This document shows positions 11,220-22,644 of a stretch of 64,000 nt of DNA, piece after piece. Positions within the stretch are counted from its first letter, which is position 1; every line of letters starts with the position of its first letter. The translations under genes and the position numbers were made by a program. The notes below the pieces were generated by a model. It made no database searches, had not been told where the DNA came from, and was given only the letters and a program-made list of their open reading frames with translations. The stretch spans positions 20,123,001 through 20,187,000 of the forward strand of contig OY540817.1 of the NCBI GenBank assembly GCA_961205875.1, read 5' to 3'. Source of the DNA: Sialis fuliginosa. Its lineage: Eukaryota > Arthropoda > Insecta > Megaloptera > Sialidae.

Positions 11220-12039
11220 AAGTTTAAAGTTAATAATAAAACATCTGCCTTGGGAACCACGGGACTTTCTTATACCTAACCTAACAGTGAATTGTATACG
11301 TGATTCTTTGTTTATTAAAACATTTCTAACAAACTAACAAGATAGAACAAAACCTAACCTAACCTAACCTAACCTAACAGTGAATTGTATACGTGATTCT
11401 TTGTTTATTAAAACATTTCTAACAAACTAACAAGATAGAACAAAATGAATAATTTTATATTTATACAAGTGATTTTTTTTAACGTAATAACTGAAAACAG
11501 ATGTTTACTCTTGCAAATTTTTGGATTTTTGAATTATTTTTGAAATAAGAAAAAAATGTTTTAGATCAAAAATGTCGAGTATGTTATTATCTATAATTTA
11601 TTCCCCATACATTTTTTTCTCTGTTATGAACCATTTGAATTATAATACATTTTTTTTTTCAAAAATTCTTTTTTACAAAAAAATGAATAGAACATAAATT
11701 ATAGATATAACCTACATTTTTTAACTTGACCATTTTTCTCTATTTCGCACTGTTTCAGAGTAATTCAAAAAATTAAAAAATCGACGTAGGTAAACATCCG
11801 TATCCGGTTGAAAGATCGTTTTCAAAAATAGGACCCTTCTACGATTTGTCGTATTTGAGTTACAGCGCTTACAGACAGACAGACGGACACACAGAAATCA
11901 TGGCGAAAATAGTCAGAATGGATTCAGGGAAGATCAAAATAGATAATTCTGTCAAAATCCGGAGTTCGAAAAAAATCGGCTTCACTATACTTACTTATAC
12001 TAAATGTATATTTCATATACATGGTATAAGAAAGTAAAA
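11220..12039. repeat. Dispersed repeat family 5 (with CCTAA array), inserted in mariner
   Basis: Homologous in inverted orientation to 55843-56600. Shared landmarks are TGCCTTGGGAACCACGGGAC, the CCTAA array, TTTTAACGTAATAACTGAAAAC, GACAGACGGACACACAG, AATGGATTCAGGG and TATACATGGTATAAGAAAGTA. No ORF is conserved between copies. The element class is unknown; it behaves like a non-autonomous transposon. Confidence 0.75.
11274..11443. repeat. (CCTAA)n telomere-type arrays and an ~80-bp tandem duplication
   Basis: CCTAACCTAAC at 11275 and five CCTAA units from 11353 each precede the same block (CAGTGAATTGTATACGTG to AACAAGATAGAACAAAA), so the segment is duplicated in tandem with array lengths differing between units. 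CCTAA/TTAGG is the canonical insect telomere repeat. The arrays lie inside the repeat at 11220-12039. Confidence 0.85.
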
Positions 12040-12066
12040 ACGTGCATTATTTTTGCAACAACTTAA

Positions 12067-14157
12067 TAATAAAACGGTCAAGTGCGTGGGAAATATATTT
12101 AACTAATCAACAAACCTATTAAACAAAAACTGTTGATAAGCACCTCAAATCATTTTTGGGTTCATTGGCGTCACCACTATTCGGAGTTGTCATAATCAAT
12201 CACTTTCTCGATCATAGCAAGGGTAAAAACATTATGTTCCATTATGCACATCGAGTAAAATCAATTCATTCTTCAATCAGAACAAAGTTACAATAATGTT
12301 AGATAATATTCGATAAAAATAACTGTATAATAATACATACCTCTTTAAAAATAAAATAAACAGCGGAAGGAATAGTATTGCATTCTATATGTATTGCAGG
12401 GTGGGTAGTTTTCTTTTATGGGAGTGGGAAAATTAAAGTGTTAACGTTGTATATATTTTTTTATACATAATAATAATAGTAAAATTTAAATGTAAAGCTG
12501 AAATGTCAAAAATGACGCAATGGTGACGAACAAAAAATTTTAACCTACTAGATCGGAAATGTTACTTGGAAAAAAGATAAACGTTTTTAAAAATACGTTT
12601 GAAGTTCATACGTTATTTCCCCTATGCATGAAGTTGTAACATTTTGGGTTTCCTAATTTAATAAATTATACTTATATGTACGTTATACCACAGTCCCACA
12701 AAAAAGGCCATGTACTCTTAACTTGTAGATAATATTATTATCTATTTAAGGGGTTATTTCGGAAAATAAGATTTTTTTATAATTTTTTTCAGAATAATAA
12801 AAAAAGCAATCAAATGAAATTTGAAGGGTTTATTGTACACTAGCTGGACCCGCGCGGCTTACATTAGCTCGCGTGGAGTACGGAATTATTGTTTAGGATT
12901 TAAAAAATATATAGTTGAATTAAGTACAAACACGATTAGTTATAATTGTAATAAAAACCAAATATCACTTAAAAGTTAATTATTGAAAACAAAATAAACA
13001 ATTGACAATCAAAAGAATACCGGCCTGTGATCATTCCCTCTGCCCCGCGACTACACGGTACGCTCACTCATTTTTCAAATTTAGATAGATTAAGATATGC
13101 TTTAAAAGTTTTACAAATTATTGATTTACCCTAAGAAAGTTTCTGTATAAATAAAAAGATAAAAAATAGGTCAATGCACCGGGCAATATATCTTGTTGAC
13201 AATGTCAGACAACTTACTCAATTAGGATCAAGTTTTATTTGTTTTTTTTTAAGCACAGGCAATTTTACAGTTTTATAATAAAGATTTTCAATATAATCTA
13301 CATCATTTCTAATATATATTTACTACTATTACTACAGTAGTAGTAAGATTAACTTCAAAAAGCAAAACCATTATAATTAACAAACTATTTTATATATTTT
13401 TTATAGGTGATTCATTTTAGCATGCAAACATTTCAATGTTAAAGTATAGACATTATCATAAAAAACTGATATGTAGGTTTAGTGATAAAATATGAAGTTG
13501 CCTGTAAGCCTGTACGAAAAGCTGTTATCGACAATAAAAATATATACCCTTTTTTGCACGTGTAATGTTACCGTTAAAAAATAGGAAGGATCTAGAATAT
13601 TATTTTATTGGTTACTAAGCAGATAATGTATTAAATTAGTATTACGTTATCTAAGTATTCTTATCAAAAAAAATATATACCTATTTTAATCAATTTAAAT
13701 TGAAAATTTAACGAAAAAAATCTATCAACGATAAATTAAGGCAATAATCGTAAAAAATAGAGTTAAATATAATAACGTTTTGAGTAAATTGAATGATGTA
13801 CTTATTTAAAAAAATAATTAATTTAAAAATTTTAAAATGTTATTAAGAAGTGTGGCAACGTTGTATGGTTTATACACGTAAAATGTGTAAGTGTGTGTGT
13901 ATGAATACAAATACAATACACTATTAACCAAGTCGTTTGCGCTGTTGCCAAGATTTCAGTATTATTACAAATAATTATTTACTAGCTATTTTGCTAAGTT
14001 TTGCTAGTGTGGACTACGGAATTATTGTTTAGGATTTTTGAAAAATATAATTGAATTAAGTGCAAACAAAAACGAATCAGAACAAAAACTACACATAATT
14101 TTTGTTCTGTTTAAATTTAAAAGTCAATTGTTGAAAACAAAATAATCAATTAAAATT
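12067..14157. other. Intergenic with degenerate retroelement-like fragments
   Basis: No gene seen. Two related segments, near 12840-12990 (CTAGCTGGACCCGCGCGGCTTAC then GGAATTATTGTTTAGGATTT) and 13980-14150 (CTAGTGTGGACTACGGAATTATTGTTTAGGATTT), share about 100 bases and look like diverged copies of one dispersed element. A third fragment with GACTAGCGCGGCTTCACCCG lies at 46660. Confidence 0.5.
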
Positions 14158-14942
14158 CAAGCTTTTACTTTTTTTAATTCTTATATAAATATTTATATAG
14201 TGACTAAACGATTCTACGTCTTATTTTCTTGTATTTTAGTCGATATTTGTATGACGAGTTGAAGTTCACTGCAGGAAATTTCACTAAAAAATTTCGAATT
14301 TTTTATTTCGTTAAAAGTATGTTTATTGTATAGAAAATGACGCGAAAAGCTGTTTGTTTCAAACCGCAGGTCTGTATCTCAAACCGTTCTCGGGATATAG
14401 CCTCTCAAAGTTTTAGTTTTTTCAAATTTTTGGAGAAAAAAGGCCATAACTTTTGAACGCGTGGTCGGAATTGATTTTAGTTGACGGATTTGGAATCAGC
14501 GTGTCAAAATCTATATAATGACATGTATAATACCTGAAAACTCGAAAAAAAAATTTCACGAAAAATCGAAAAAATTCAAAGGGGTATACCTTAAAAAAAT
14601 GTCGATTTTTGGCCAAAATTTTTTTGTCGGATTTTAAAGTATTATACATGTCATTATATAGATTTTGACACGCTGATTTCAAATCCGTCAACTAAAATCA
14701 ATTCCGACCACGCGTTCAAAAGTTATGGCCTTTTTTCTCCAAAAATTTGAAAAAACTAAAACTTTGAGAGGCTATATTTCGAGAACGGTTTGAGATACAG
14801 ACCTGCGGTTTGAAACAAACAACTTTTCACGTCATTTTCTATACAATAAACATACTTTTAACGAAATCAAAAATTCAAAATTTTTTAGTGAAATTTCCTG
14901 CAATAAACTTCAACTCGTCATACAAATATCGACTAAAATACT
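14158..14942. repeat. Large foldback element family 6, copy 1 (~785 bp)
   Basis: Two arms of about 350 bp are near-perfect reverse complements. Examples are TGACGAGTTGAAGTTCACTG and AACTTCAACTCGTCA, TCTATATAATGACATGTATA and its complement, and GGCCATAACTTTTGAACGCG and its complement. The loop is near 14560-14620. A homologous element lies at 53568-54376. Predicted ORFs here (e.g. 14422-14691) simply run through the palindrome. Confidence 0.92.
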
Positions 14943-15970
14943 CGAGATTTTAACGGAATGACACGTACTGAGGGTCCCTGAACTAAATGATACTAAGTCA
15001 TATTCCCCCCATCGCAAAAAGCTATCTACGCCACTGCTGAAGTCAATCTTATTAAAGAGTTCTAATTGGTTGAAAGTTTTGTCAATTTTACATTATCTTT
15101 TATACAAAAATTATATATGCAGTATAATTTATTAAAATTTTGTGATTCAATAATAGAAAGAACATTGATATATTCAATGTAGATACTTTATAATCACGAT
15201 GTAGCCATAGCCAGCCAAGAACGGATGTTAATTTGAGTGTTAAGTGCTTTCGGTGGCGGCCGGATCGAACATCGCTGAAGAGACGCTCCCAGATATTTCG
15301 TGTTTTCAATTAGTGAAGAGAGGAATTCGCAATGAAATATTTCACTCTCCTGCACGCGACACATCGGCTTCAATTATTTTCTAACGCTTTCAACGACGAT
15401 TGGAAGGGTGGTTCCAAACGTAATAACGAAAATTAAGTTAAATATACTATTCGGTTGGCAACTAAGTAATTTCGGGTTTTTTCGTTAGACGACTTTAGAC
15501 GTTCTAAGTCAATCCACCTCATCATTTTGTAGCAACCATATGGCAATTGATTTAAAACTATTTTCTATTAATATATATTTAATATTTTTGGTAGCAAAAA
15601 TGTTATTTTCCCGGAATATCCGTTCATAATTTTGCAAATTTCTATCAGATCAATTGAAGTTTTTTTAAAATTTCCTCGATGAAATATGAACCATTATAGT
15701 ATGTTTATTGTTTATATTATTTATTTTTCTAATGAAAAACGTATTGCACAAAAATCACAAGATAGATATACAAAAATATGTCGGACAGAAATAGTACCCT
15801 GAACTATAGTAAGCTACCGATCAGATTCTTAGAAAAAGAGATAGATATATTCCAAACTACACTGCATCTCTCTCACTTTTTGAACAGATGTTACACCATT
15901 GTGTTAATACAGAATGCACTGTCCATTCTCTATGCGGACATTTCATAGATTATTTCGTAAAAAAAAAGTT
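14943..15970. other. Intergenic; GC-elevated segment 15180-15440
   Basis: Most of this is AT-rich with no gene seen. Between about 15180 and 15440 the GC content rises clearly (CGGTGGCGGCCGGATCGAAC, CCTGCACGCGACACATCGG). On the minus strand this includes a short frame beginning MFDPAATEST that stops at once. It may be a promoter or 5' untranslated exon of the minus-strand gene whose exon is at 7340-10279; no splice donor was identified with confidence. Confidence 0.4.
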
Positions 15971-15974
15971 TCAA

Positions 15975-16265
15975 GTTTAGGCGGTATACCCAAAAAACTT
16001 AAAATTCGGAAATTCTTAAAATGGCTATAACTTTTTTGTCAAAATAGATAGGTATGTTTTGTTTGCGGTTTCTTAAAGCACTTTTTGTATAAAATTGATT
16101 AGTATATTTAGAATTTTTATATCACTTTTAGTTTCCGAGTTACAAGCCTTAACTTTAGTTTTTCTTATGGGCCACTAAGTTGGCTATAGTATATTTGAAC
16201 GTGTTTTTTACAACGATATATAACTTATACTAACTATCGAAAAATAGTAAGAACATTTTTTTTTG
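15975..16265. repeat. Half copy of foldback family 7
   Basis: Shares GGCTATAACTTTTTTGTCAAA, GATAGGTATG, TTTGCGGTTTCTTAAAGCAC and GGCCACTAAGTTG with the complete palindrome at 29888-30600. Only one arm plus part of the loop is present. Confidence 0.75.
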
Positions 16266-16296
16266 TAATTTGTTCAGAAAGAATCTACTCTGTAAT

Positions 16297-16449
16297 CAGT
16301 GGCGTAGTAACAGTGGAGGGGGGTGGGGCGAATCCCCCCCCCCCCGTAATATTCAATATATGATTTGTTGAGAAAACATACCTTCAAAAAATAAAATATA
16401 TATATATATAAATATCCCCCCTCCGAAATTTTTTCTTACTACGCCACTG
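16297..16449. mobile_element. hAT-type MITE with perfect 8-bp target duplication
   Basis: The ends CAGTGGCGTAGTAA and TTACTACGCCACTG are perfect inverted repeats. The flanking 8-mers TCTGTAAT (16289-16296 and 16450-16457) are identical, the hallmark of hAT insertion. The interior holds long C runs and an AT-rich middle, with no ORF. The perfect duplication suggests a fairly recent insertion. Confidence 0.9.
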
Positions 16450-17940
16450 TCTGTAATTGTAATGAATTAAAATTGACCTACCATTATACTATTCCAACGA
16501 AATATACAGCAAATCTTGATTTCTACATTTTTTCCATTCATTTTCAGCATCAACACAAATAAGAAAATTCAGTAGTTTTCCATGGTCTGTTTAAAATCTA
16601 ACACCGAACACTAAATACACAAAAATGCACGCACAATACACAAAACGCACAATCACTAGATATTCTATGTATATTAGAACACAATAGAAAAAGTTAATAG
16701 TTTTTAGAATGCATTTTATTTATTTAAAGTAGATTACAATATGTTAGAAAAAAATTTATTTTTTTTAAAGTCGAGTTTTGTTGAGGCACCTGAAACAAAT
16801 AAAAAAATAAAGTTAGTTTGATATTTTTTATGATAGACTAGGGGGGGGGGGGGGGGTAAAAAGTAATTTTTAGGTGGCGCGACGAACTCCGAATTTTATT
16901 TTGTATTTGTATATATTTTTTTAGAAAAAAATCCTTTAATTTGATATGTCTCTATAAAAGCATTGATTTTTTGGAGGCATTTGATTTCTGAACGATTCAC
17001 CTATAGTATCCTATAGGAAAATAATATTCATACTGTCTTAAATAACTTTTTGAAGACACTACCTACATAGAATCACATCGTATTATCTTATTAAAAATGT
17101 AGGTACTATCCGACCCGATAATAATTACGTTAATTAATACCCAAGAGAAATGAAACACATGTTGCTATTGAACACTTGAAATACAAGATAAAACTCGATA
17201 AATTAATAAATTGTTACGTCTGAGAACTTCAGATAAAGCAACAGTTTTTTTTACAATACGTATACAAAAAGGAATAGTAGGAATTAAGTTAAAAAAATAC
17301 AATAAATACTAATAAATACAAAAAAAAAATAATTTAATTATGTTTGCAAGTCAAACAATAATAAATATTATAAAGAAATTGTTCATTGTTGATATTTTTT
17401 ATTCTAACCAAACAAAAGTATTATTCATTTTTAAACAATAAAATCTATGAATTTGTTTACTCAAGTATTTAAACACATTTACATTTTTTATTACCTTCTG
17501 TGTGTATACATAATGCATATACATCATAATGAACTCAGCAAAATTACTGTGATTAGGTATCACATTCCAAAATGTTAATTAATTAATGTAAAATAAAGTA
17601 GGTAATATTATCGAATTCATTATAAACAATAAAAATACTTACATTTTACATATAAATCAAAATCCAAAATAACAGTTAAACTAGCACAATTATAACGAAT
17701 GATATTGTATCCTCTGAAAACCATATTAACGTAGATTATCGTTCTAAATATCATATTTCGTTTAATTAAATCATATTTAACATTGTAAAAACAACATAAC
17801 CTATAAAAATTGCAAAACAAAATATACTGCACATGTGTTATTGAACTCTACCATAAATAAATACCAGTAACAGGTGCTTATATTAATAATTAATTTAAAA
17901 AACTATATACTTACTGTTTGGTTTAAAACATTATTACAAT
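16450..17940. other. Intergenic, one G-homopolymer run
   Basis: Very AT-rich. A run of about 17 G lies at 16841-16857 followed by TTTTTAGGTGGCGCGACG, probably a transposon remnant. No coding exon or RNA gene seen. Confidence 0.5.
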
Positions 17941-17944
17941 TTCA

Positions 17945-18290
17945 CAAATCACTTTACAGCCAACCGCGACACACGGGCAAACTAACTGATCACTATAAAA
18001 TTCACTTCTGGCAAGGTCCCTTTTCATGCTTCTCGCAGAAAATTCTCCACATCAGAGAGTTCGAGTACACATGCACTAAGCCAATACAATAGAAAAAGAT
18101 CTAAGGTGTATGTGTGATTGACGAATTCAACGTTCCCAGGTGCACTTGTACTAAGGAAGAAGGAAATGGAAGAGGTGTGTTACCGCTGACCAAAAGAGTA
18201 CGACAATAGTGGTATGTTTGTGTACATCGGTAATCCCAGCACAAAAAGTCGAATCTTGTAGATGTCAGCACTTGAGAGGTAGATATTTAG
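17945..18290 (-). promoter_or_regulatory. GC-elevated segment, candidate promoter / 5' untranslated exon
   Basis: About 340 bases of clearly higher GC between AT-rich flanks, without a long ORF. On the minus strand a possible donor (GCT|GTAAAG) sits near 17957, so this could be a non-coding first exon of the minus-strand gene whose giant exon lies at 7340-10279. The evidence is composition and position only. Confidence 0.3.
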
Positions 18291-18299
18291 CGGTAAATT

Positions 18300-19013
18300 T
18301 AAATAAAAAATCCATGTGTTAGTGATTTTTATTTAAAAGTAAAATGTCATTTTAAATACAATACACTTCCATAAAATATCATTTGTATACAGTTAAGAAA
18401 ATTATATAAACCTCTTCAAAAAATTAATAATTACAAATTTCAAAGATAAAATAGAACAAATTATACAGAATTAATTTATTCAGAATGATAATTATTTTAT
18501 AATATTGTGATAAGATCATTTTAAAATTAGGAATGTATTATCAATAAAGGATAGGGCATGTAAGTATAAATTTAAAAATTATCTAAAGATTGTTCTACGT
18601 TATCTTACAAATTTCAATATTTATACAAAGCTATTTATCAATTTTTATTGAATCAACAATTACTGAAATAATTGTTATCTCATAACCTCACTTTATTTTA
18701 CATATTTATTAAATAGCTTCATATAAATAATAGATGCTAAATAACAATAATAATAAAATGAATCTATTTAAAATAAATGCAAATATAACCTCATTTTTAA
18801 ATAATTATTTTAATTCAATTAGATAAACATATTGTTTTTAACTTTTTTAATTAAAATAAGTACCTACTCAAAAAACAGAATAAATATTACTTTTATTAAT
18901 TATTTAATTTATATTATCTACATTATCAAGCATTGTAAAAAATAATTTCAGCACTATAGTTTTCTTTTGCAAAAATTGTATTTTACAATTTTTTCGATGT
19001 TTTGACTGTCAAA
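18300..19013. other. Intergenic, no feature seen
   Basis: Extremely AT-rich, with no repeat termini, coding exon or RNA gene recognised. It contains one copy of a recurring TAACCTCACTT motif at 18683. Confidence 0.5.
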
Positions 19014-19268
19014 TACTAGTTTAGGTACTTGTCTATTATATCCCCTGCGGTTTAAAAAAATAAAATCACTAGGAACATAAGATAACTAGTTCTACAGATA
19101 AGCAAGTGTCATGTATTATATGTATAATACATATAAAAAAAACTTTACTCACATAAAAATAACACCTACATGACACTTGCCTATCTGTAGAACTAGTTAT
19201 TTTATGTTCCTAGTGATTTTAGTTTTTTTAAACTACTGGGAATATAATAGACAAGTACTCTAGTTTAT
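19014..19268. repeat. Foldback MITE 3' of TFG
   Basis: ACTAGTTTAGGTACTTGTCTATTATA at the left and TATAATAGACAAGTACTCTAGT at the right are inverted repeats, and the arms continue through CACTAGGAACATAAGATAACTAG and its complement to a loop near 19120-19140. It lies just beyond the TFG stop codon and could be part of the TFG 3' untranslated region; a candidate polyadenylation signal (TTTATT on plus, AATAAA on minus) lies at about 19264. Confidence 0.85.
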
Positions 19269-19444
19269 TATTTATGTTTTCTACATTCCATAAGAAAATA
19301 TTGTTTAATACATTATATCATAAATGAATACATATATTAATAATACGGCTCATATTATTAAGCGCAGCAAGCATTAAAGTGGTAAAAAGCAATCAACAAT
19401 ATTGAAACGAGGTTACATCCGCACAATTTTGTCAAAATGCAAAA

Positions 19445-21465
19445 CTACTGGTTCTGATAGGCATGAGACGGAGATCTATGCCCGTAGAGTCCAGAGCCTT
19501 TAGCGTACGGGTTCACGCCAGGAATCGTAGTACCCGGAGTGTACGCAGGAGGTGGACCGTAATTTGTCGGCGGCGCCGGGTTAGACGGGGGTATGTAGTT
19601 AGCTGCCTGCGGTGGAGCGGGTAAGTTACCGTAGCCCGGTAATGCCGGAGCGTTAGTGTAGTTGGTACCGGGGTAGCCGGTTTGAGGAGGGAAGCTCGAC
19701 ATTGATGATGTAGGTGGTAGTTGATTGGCGGGGTATGATTTGTTGTATGAATTAGGGTCAGACGATGGTGGACGTTGTTGAGTTGCATACGTCGGAATGG
19801 TATACCTAAAAAATTCCATTATCAGAATATTTTTGGATTTTTTGCAGGACCAAATATAATTGAGACATAAGGACAATCTTGATTAGTATTTTTTACACAA
19901 GTACCTCAACCTGATTATTGTAATTACTTGTGTTATGCTTCACTAGTTATATAGTTTGTTTGGGGTTATCTATAAATTATTAATTAAATTTGTGTGACGT
20001 AATTTATTAATTCATTTTTTAAAATTTGTTGTCAACTTTTTTTTCGTAGATCTAATCTAAATACTACCTCAATGGCTTTAGCTATACTATACTAGCATTT
20101 CAATATTATAATTAGCATAAATAATATCATAGCTTCAATGTAAACCAATACTAGAATAATATAATAAAAAAAATAATTTATATAATTTAATAATGCCCAA
20201 CTATATTTGGTATAAAATGAATATTATTTAGTTAAATATTTATTACCCATCGTATGACATTGTAGTTGGTTGCATCGGTTGATTTCCATAAGGCTGAGTA
20301 GGTTGAGGTCCTGTATAGCCTGCTGAAATAATAATTATTAACAATCAAACTTACGAAAGACTAAAAATATACAAAAGACTTGATTTCATATAAATTATAT
20401 TGTACAATATGCTGTATTCAAGTTTTATATTGTTTGTATAACAGAAGTTCGAATCTAAAATTTGAATGATAATATAGTTTTATAAGTTAATAATTTACCA
20501 GGCTGCGGTGGATAAAATTGGCCTTCGTGTGAATTCTGAATTTGCTGAGGTTCATTCTTTGTTATGTTTTGTGCAGCAACGCTGCTAGAATCTTGCTGAG
20601 GATTAGTTATGGAAGTTTGTTCTGGAAGTACATTTTCTGGTTGATTATTCTGTCCAGTAGATTTGTTCTCTTCTTGCAGAGGATCGAATTCCCGTGAGTT
20701 TACTATAGTGTTTGATGTATTTGAAGCCTTATCACAAATTTTGACTAAAAAAAATTTCAAAATAATCAAAACAATGGCTATCATATACTGTCATTAATAT
20801 TATAAGTGATGTACAAGTAAAACGCACTACAAGAAGAAAGTAGATTGCAAAGATTTAAAAAACACACCTTCAGAATCTGCTGCAGGTACTGACGGCGTAT
20901 TCGTATCCATAGAATCCAGTAACTTATTTACTTCATCGCGGATATTTCTCAGTTGTGTTCTAACATGTTTTAAATCAGTCTGCGATATAGATTTGCCTTC
21001 AGTATCTTTATTAAACAGAATCTGAAGCTTCAATACACGGCTATATTGTATAGCAAATGATAAATCTGAGCTATCGAATATTGTTATTAAATCTCCATCT
21101 AAAATAATACAAAAAAATTGGTACAATTAGTTTTAAATAATATTTGGTAAGATTAAAGACTTTAGGTGCAGTATTGTCCTAACCAAATTACTATTTTATT
21201 CTAAATTTCTTAATAGGTGATTTTGGACGTTTTGCATTCAAATTGTCAAGTCTAGTTTAATAACTGGAAAGAAAACAGTACCTTCATCTCGATACTTGAT
21301 TGTAATTTCATCAGTACTTGATAATTTTCCTCTAAAAACCCTTTGCATCATTAAAACGAGTTCATCGTACGTAATTGCTTCATTATGTATAGGAATTCGT
21401 CTAATATCGTCCCCTAGTTGTACTTTAATAATAAGTTTTCCGGTTAAATCAATTGGTGAATCCAT
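19445..21465 (-). CDS. TFG: TFG (TRK-fused gene) homologue, PB1-domain ER-exit-site protein
   Basis: Five exons in gene order: 21282-21465, 20868-21098, 20499-20744, 20247-20322, 19445-19805. They total 1,098 nt (365 aa), close to animal TFG. Phases agree at every junction and all introns are GT-AG. Exons 1 and 2 encode the PB1 domain: [20 protein letters not shown] (about residues 9-28), [16 protein letters not shown], then [17 protein letters not shown], followed by a short coiled coil ([14 protein letters not shown]). Residues from about 140 on are low complexity, Gln/Asn/Ser then Pro/Tyr/Gly rich, ending in SPSHAYQNQ, as in other TFG proteins. Known role: TFG oligomerises through PB1 and the coiled coil and organises COPII carriers at ER exit sites through its disordered tail. 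Start is the ATG at 21465, directly before the PB1 region. The gene is divergent from ALG14. The family call is firm; exon 3 is the least conserved part. Confidence 0.95.
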
Positions 21466-21911
21466 ATTAATATTATAGGTTATATATCAATTGTCAATAC
21501 TGTACAATAATTATAAATTTGTTTAAAGAAAAAAACTCAAAATAAATACTCGCGAACTGATATGTGCCAGATCAACGATTTAATTATTATCTACTGTTTG
21601 CCACGAATAGAAAATTAACTGCAATATGATTTATCAATTAGATGACGTTACTCAACGTCAAAGGTTAAGTTCTGTTAAGTTGACAGCTTAACAAAGTTAT
21701 TGGTTAAATTAATCGTTGGATCGCTGATTAATCTATCGATGAAGGAATTTTTTGCATCGATGCGTATTTCAATGTACTTAAGAATTTGTGTAAAATTCCA
21801 CCGGTGATATTTAAAACATACTGATGAATTTCATTAATATTTCAATTTCATTTTTTGATGAATTGAGAGACGAAACAAATATGAAAACAGAATAACACTC
21901 CATTTGTTAAA
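21466..21911. promoter_or_regulatory. Shared divergent promoter region, TFG / ALG14
   Basis: The translation starts of TFG (minus, 21465) and ALG14 (plus, 21912) are 446 bases apart with no other gene between. The segment is less uniformly AT-rich than its flanks and contains a short inverted motif (CGATCCAACGATTAA-like around 21705-21735). No defined core-promoter element could be assigned, so transcription start sites are unknown. Confidence 0.55.
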
Positions 21912-22614
21912 ATGTAAGTAAAAAATAATTTATCGTATCATAAAATTTAATACATAATAATTTTAATTTATTTTCAGGGTTATATTAATTCTATTTTTGT
22001 TAATTTTACTTCTCATAATACGTACATTTTATCTCATATATCAAATTATAACAAATAAATCTGCAAATACCAAATTTACAAGAACAGAACCTGCAAAAAC
22101 ATTAATATGTATTGGCTCTGGGGGGCATACAACGGAAATATTACGTATTGTAGAAAAATTAGATTTGAAGAAATACTCTCCGCGATATTATGTCATGGCT
22201 TCAACAGATACGACAAGCAAAATAAAAATAATAGATATTGAGGGTAAAGAAACGAGCGATACACATAAAATTATGTATATTCCTCGTAGTCGAGTTGTAC
22301 ATCAGTCATACTTTACATCGATATTTACAACACTGTATTCGATTCTTTATTCATTTCCAATATTATTTAAAACCAGGCCAGATTTAATTCTTTGCAATGG
22401 TCCTGGAACTTGTGTTCCTATTTGTTTAATTAGTTTCCTATATAAAATATTTTTTATATCAAATACTAAAATAGTTTTCATAGAAAGTATATGTAGAGTT
22501 AAATCGTTATCTCTTACAGGAAAAATTTTGATTTTTATTGCAGATTGTTTTATTGTTCAATGGAAAAGCATAAAATCAAAATTAAGAGATTTTCAATGTT
22601 TTGGAAGACTGTAA
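21912..22614 (+). CDS. ALG14: ALG14, membrane anchor of the UDP-GlcNAc transferase
   Basis: Two exons: 21912-21913 carries only the first two bases of the start codon, and 21978-22614 the remainder. The donor is AT|GTAAGT and the acceptor TTTTCAG|G, so splicing builds the ATG. The product is 212 aa, close to the usual length of about 215. Residues 1-20 form a Leu/Ile-rich membrane segment (MVILILFLLILLLII). The glycosyltransferase family 1 N-terminal fold follows, with the CIGSGGHTTEIL nucleotide-sugar loop at about residues 43-54, YVMASTDTTS, then LILCNGPGTCVPI and FIESICRVKSLSLTGK, all diagnostic of ALG14. Known role: ALG14 sits in the ER membrane and recruits soluble ALG13 to add the second GlcNAc to dolichol-PP-GlcNAc in N-glycan assembly. 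Catalytic UDP-GlcNAc binding is in ALG13, not seen here. An AATAAA lies at 22639, 25 bases after the stop. Confidence 0.93.
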
Positions 22615-22644
22615 TAATGTTTTATTGATATTTTATTTAATAAA

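Larger units (their letters stand above)
10503..12066 (+). mobile_element. Defective mariner element carrying an insertion
   Basis: The termini TTAGGTCGTTGCAAAAATAA and the reverse complement of the right end (TTAAGTTGTTGCAAAAATAA) are about 28-base inverted repeats flanked by TA (10501-10502 and 12067-12068), the mariner hallmark. From about 10540 to 11210 the sequence encodes pieces of mariner transposase: the helix-turn-helix region, the linker KKLDKWVPHEL and, in another frame, the catalytic-block motif VTCDEK. Frameshifts and stops break it, and the C-terminal third is replaced by unrelated repeat DNA (11220-12039). It cannot encode an active transposase. Mariner family assignment is firm from the TIR, TA and WVPHEL signatures; the subfamily is not resolved. 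Confidence 0.88.

Noticed and set aside
11353-11378. Interstitial telomere as evidence of chromosome fusion
   Set aside because: The array is short and sits inside a dispersed repeat that has a second copy with its own array 45 kb away.
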